Below are positions 61,717 to 64,000 of a DNA stretch of 64,000 bases, piece after piece. The notes under the pieces are model-generated. The model searched no databases, was not told where the DNA came from, and saw only the letters and a program-made list of their open reading frames with translations. Each line of letters opens with the position of its first letter. Position 1 is the first letter of the stretch. The stretch comes from Desulfatitalea alkaliphila. Lineage in GTDB: Bacteria; Desulfobacterota; Desulfobacteria; Desulfobacterales; Desulfosarcinaceae. The DNA is taken from contig NZ_JALJRB010000007.1 of NCBI RefSeq assembly GCF_022968795.1, positions 124,001-188,000 of the forward strand, given 5' to 3'. Both the position numbers and the translations under genes were made by a program.

Positions 61717-61726
61717 AGGAGGTGCA

Positions 61727-62449
61727 ATGGCCGGTTTGACGGTATTGGTGGATCATGTCGCGTCTTTGCGCAACAGCGGCCGCGGGGCCGATCCCTCACC
61801 TGCGACGGCGGCCTTGTTGGCCGAGCTGGGTGGCGCGGACGGTATCGGTGCAGGTTGGCATCCGGCACGTGCCCTGATCGATGAGCAGGATCTAAGGCTG
61901 CTCCGTCAATCGGTGCACGGACGGATGGTGCTCCATTTGACCGCGGCGCCGGAATGGGTCGGCTTGGCCCTGGACATCCAGCCGGAGCGCGTCATCTTAC
62001 GACCATCGGAAACGTCCGACGAAGGCAAGGCCGCCGATGCTTTCGACATGGCGCTGCACACAAAAACCATCTTCGATATGGTCGACACGCTGCAATCCAA
62101 CGGCATCGGGGTCGGCGTGGCCATCGTACCCGAACCCGAGCAAGTGAAATCGGCGCACCAGGCACGCGCCAGCTGGATCCACATCAGCACCCGCCGGCTG
62201 CAAACGGCTCCCTCGGCCGCCAATCAGCACCAGGAGCTGTTGAAAATCATCGACGTGGTCAAAATGGCCCACCGTTTGCGGCTGCGCATCGCCCTGGGCG
62301 GCGGACTGGATTTTCGCCTGGTCAAACTGTTCACCGGTCTCAAGGAGATCGATGAATTCAGCATCGGCCACGGCATCATCGCCCGGGCCGTGCTGGTGGG
62401 CATGGAAACCGCCGTGCGGGACATGGTGACGCTGATACGAACGCTGTAG
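61727..62449 (+). CDS. Degenerate PdxJ-like protein (probably catalytically inactive)
   Basis: A 240-residue TIM-barrel protein recognisable as pyridoxine 5'-phosphate synthase (VLVDHVASLRNSGRGADP at the start, DEFSIGHGIIARAVLVG at the end). Active-site wording is lost. The HLREDRRHI segment of true PdxJ is replaced by WHPARALI (44-51). The catalytic Glu (E. coli E72, in NLEMA) is His70 here (VLHLTA). The VNAGHGL loop reads IALGGGL. The His in the IGHAII-like motif remains. pdxST provide PLP elsewhere in the window. AAGGAGG precedes the ATG (61718-61724). It may be decaying or recruited to another role. Confidence 0.8.
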   Translation: MAGLTVLVDHVASLRNSGRGADPSPATAALLAELGGADGIGAGWHPARALIDEQDLRLLRQSVHGRMVLHLTAAPEWVGLALDIQPERVILRPSETSDEGKAADAFDMALHTKTIFDMVDTLQSNGIGVGVAIVPEPEQVKSAHQARASWIHISTRRLQTAPSAANQHQELLKIIDVVKMAHRLRLRIALGGGLDFRLVKLFTGLKEIDEFSIGHGIIARAVLVGMETAVRDMVTLIRTL

Positions 62450-62466
62450 AAAGGAGTTCCTGCGCC

Positions 62467-64000
62467 ATGATTGTCGTTACAGCCGCCGAAATGCAGGCCA
62501 TGGACCGCAAAACCATTGATGAGATCGGCATCCCCGGACGGGTTCTGATGGAGAATGCCGGAAGGGGCGCCACCCGTGCATTCCTGGAGCATATCTACCG
62601 CAACGGCGCCCGACCGGTGGGCGTGCTCGCCGGGCGGGGCAACAACGGTGGCGACGGCTTGGTGATGGCCCGCTACCTGGCTAGGATGGGGGTGGAAGTA
62701 CGCATCTTTCTGACAAGCACCCGCGACCGTCTCCAGGGAGACGCGGCCGCCAACGACCGGTTGCTCAGCGCCCTGAACATCCCCGTTACGGAAATTCCCG
62801 ACGCCGCCGCCTTTGCCGCCTGCCAAGGCGCCATGCGCCACTGCGGCTACTGGATCGATGCGCTGTTCGGCACAGGTCTCAACAGCGACGTACGCGGCTA
62901 CCTGCGCGATGTGATCCAGTTCGTCAATCAGTTGCAAAAACCATTGCTGGCCGTGGACATCCCCTCGGGACTCCACAGCGACACCGGCCACCCCTGCGGT
63001 GTTTGCATTCAGGCCACTGTGACAGCCACCTTCGGCCATCCTAAAATCGGCCATCTGCTGCAGCCGGGCGCCGGTTTTTGCGGCCGCCTGGTGCTGATCG
63101 ATATCGGCATTCCACCGTTGATCACCCAATGGGCCGATCCGCGCCAACGTTTGATCACCGGTCGTGCGGTACGCCGCTGGTTGCCCCGGCGGGCGTCCGA
63201 CAGTCACAAAGGACACACCGGTCATTTACTGGTGGTGGCCGGCGCCGCCGGCAAAACGGGCGCCGCCATCATGAGCGCCCAAGCGGCCCTGCGGGTGGGC
63301 GCCGGCTTGGTGACCCTGGCCGCGCCCCAAAGCCTGAGCCCTATTCTGGAAGGCCGACTCATCGAAGCCATGACCTGGCCGGTTCCCGACAACGGCCAAG
63401 GGCAGTGGCCGTCGGAAGCCTTCACCGCCATCGAGCAGGCGGCGATGGAAAAACGCTGCATCGCCATCGGGCCCGGCATGGGCACCAGCACCGCCGCCCG
63501 CGATCTGGTGCGGCGCGTGGCATCGGCCCTGGATCTGCCGCTGGTGATCGACGCCGACGGTTTGAACAACCTGGTGGGCGGCCTGGCGGTTCTGGCCGGC
63601 CGCAGCGCACCGACCATTCTCACGCCCCATCCGGGCGAGATGGCCCGGCTGCTCGACCAATCGGTTGCCGCGGTTCAACACGACCGCATGGCGGCCGTAC
63701 GTCGGCTCGCCCGCCAAACGCGATCCCACGTGATACTGAAAGGGGCCCGCTCCCTGGTGGCCGATCCGGACGGCAAGGTCTGGATCAATCCCACCGGCAA
63801 CACCGGTATGGCCAGTGGCGGGATGGGCGATGTGCTCACAGGCGCAGTGGCCGGCCTGTTGGCCCAGGGGCTGCAACCATCCCAAGCCGCCGGCGCCGCC
63901 GTGTTTCTCCATGGCCTGTCCGCCGACCTGCTGTCGGAAGAGGCATCCAGAGGTTATCTGGCCACCGAAGTGATGGATGCCTTGCCCCTGGCCATGCAAC
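62467..64000 (+). CDS. nnr: Bifunctional NAD(P)H-hydrate epimerase/dehydratase, C-terminus cut by window
   Basis: Repairs hydrated NAD(P)H. The N-terminal YjeF_N epimerase domain (MENAGRG, then GRGNNGGDGLVMARYL, and VDIPSGLHSDTG) is joined to the C-terminal carbohydrate-kinase-like dehydratase domain (GHLLVVAGAAGKTGAAIMSA, AIGPGMGTS, then NTGMASGGMGDVLTG). The first 511 residues are present; the end lies beyond the window. AAAGGAG is 9 nt upstream of ATG 62467. acpS, which often sits between pdxJ and nnr in related genomes, is missing here. Confidence 0.95.
   Translation, partial: MIVVTAAEMQAMDRKTIDEIGIPGRVLMENAGRGATRAFLEHIYRNGARPVGVLAGRGNNGGDGLVMARYLARMGVEVRIFLTSTRDRLQGDAAANDRLLSALNIPVTEIPDAAAFAACQGAMRHCGYWIDALFGTGLNSDVRGYLRDVIQFVNQLQKPLLAVDIPSGLHSDTGHPCGVCIQATVTATFGHPKIGHLLQPGAGFCGRLVLIDIGIPPLITQWADPRQRLITGRAVRRWLPRRASDSHKGHTGHLLVVAGAAGKTGAAIMSAQAALRVGAGLVTLAAPQSLSPILEGRLIEAMTWPVPDNGQGQWPSEAFTAIEQAAMEKRCIAIGPGMGTSTAARDLVRRVASALDLPLVIDADGLNNLVGGLAVLAGRSAPTILTPHPGEMARLLDQSVAAVQHDRMAAVRRLARQTRSHVILKGARSLVADPDGKVWINPTGNTGMASGGMGDVLTGAVAGLLAQGLQPSQAAGAAVFLHGLSADLLSEEASRGYLATEVMDALPLAMQ

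Overview
The window is about 60% G+C, gene-dense, and free of rRNA, tRNA, phage or transposase genes. The gene content points to a strictly anaerobic Desulfobacterota (deltaproteobacterium), most likely a sulfate reducer of the Desulfosarcina/Desulfobacter kind. Grounds for this (inference): a dnaG-rpoD pair, a Geobacter-type citramalate synthase in the ilv operon, a NIL-domain ferredoxin, a small Cys-rich protein of a type I associate with this phylum, and an M23 peptidase next to secA. No single marker proves the taxon.

Layout. 1-2846: rpoD (cut by the window edge) and dnaG, minus strand. 3157-9837: hisB, a YcaO-TPR protein, a ParA ATPase with a dynamin-like GTPase, a 49-residue Cys protein, and AlgH/YqgE. 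10089-18801: a branched-chain amino acid operon, ilvD-ilvB-ilvN-ilvC-cimA-leuA. It is preceded by an Ile/Leu/Val-rich leader peptide, an antiterminator and an intrinsic terminator, a complete attenuator. 18822-25304: sirtuin, pyrD, a diguanylate cyclase, a PHP protein and an acyltransferase-hydrolase fusion. 25329-28300: a thiolation/methylthiolation operon (NIL-ferredoxin, mnmA, mtaB). 28290-34609: chemotaxis and c-di-GMP genes (membrane protein, HAMP protein, CheW, large chemoreceptor with a sigma-28-like promoter, PilZ). 34924-39886: a multi-domain outer-membrane protein, lgt, pdxT, pdxS. 40035-44754: a divergent MocR-type regulator, truC, a MITE-like element, a fused hisH-hisF and radC. 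44985-48662: a histidine kinase with two H-boxes, an orphan Liv-type binding protein and a KH protein. 48729-56301: aat, clpA, clpS, a YfcE-type phosphodiesterase, secA and an M23 peptidase. 56746-64000: folD, phoH, pgpH, ybeY, a degenerate pdxJ and nnr (cut by the window edge).

How the genes work together. The ilv operon makes acetolactate, dihydroxyacids and 2-oxoacids, plus citramalate (the pyruvate route to isoleucine) and isopropylmalate (leucine), all apparently under leader-peptide control. PdxS/PdxT make pyridoxal phosphate without deoxyxylulose phosphate. A PdxJ-like protein sits in a phoH-pgpH-ybeY-nnr run but has lost key catalytic residues, and the regulator beside pdxST has lost its PLP lysine. 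HisB and a eukaryote-like HisHF fusion cover two histidine steps. The most unusual items are the ilv attenuator, the HisHF fusion, the K-to-Q MocR regulator, the degenerate PdxJ, the three-cysteine MnmA with its ferredoxin partner, the 366-bp inverted-repeat element and the tandem H-box kinase.
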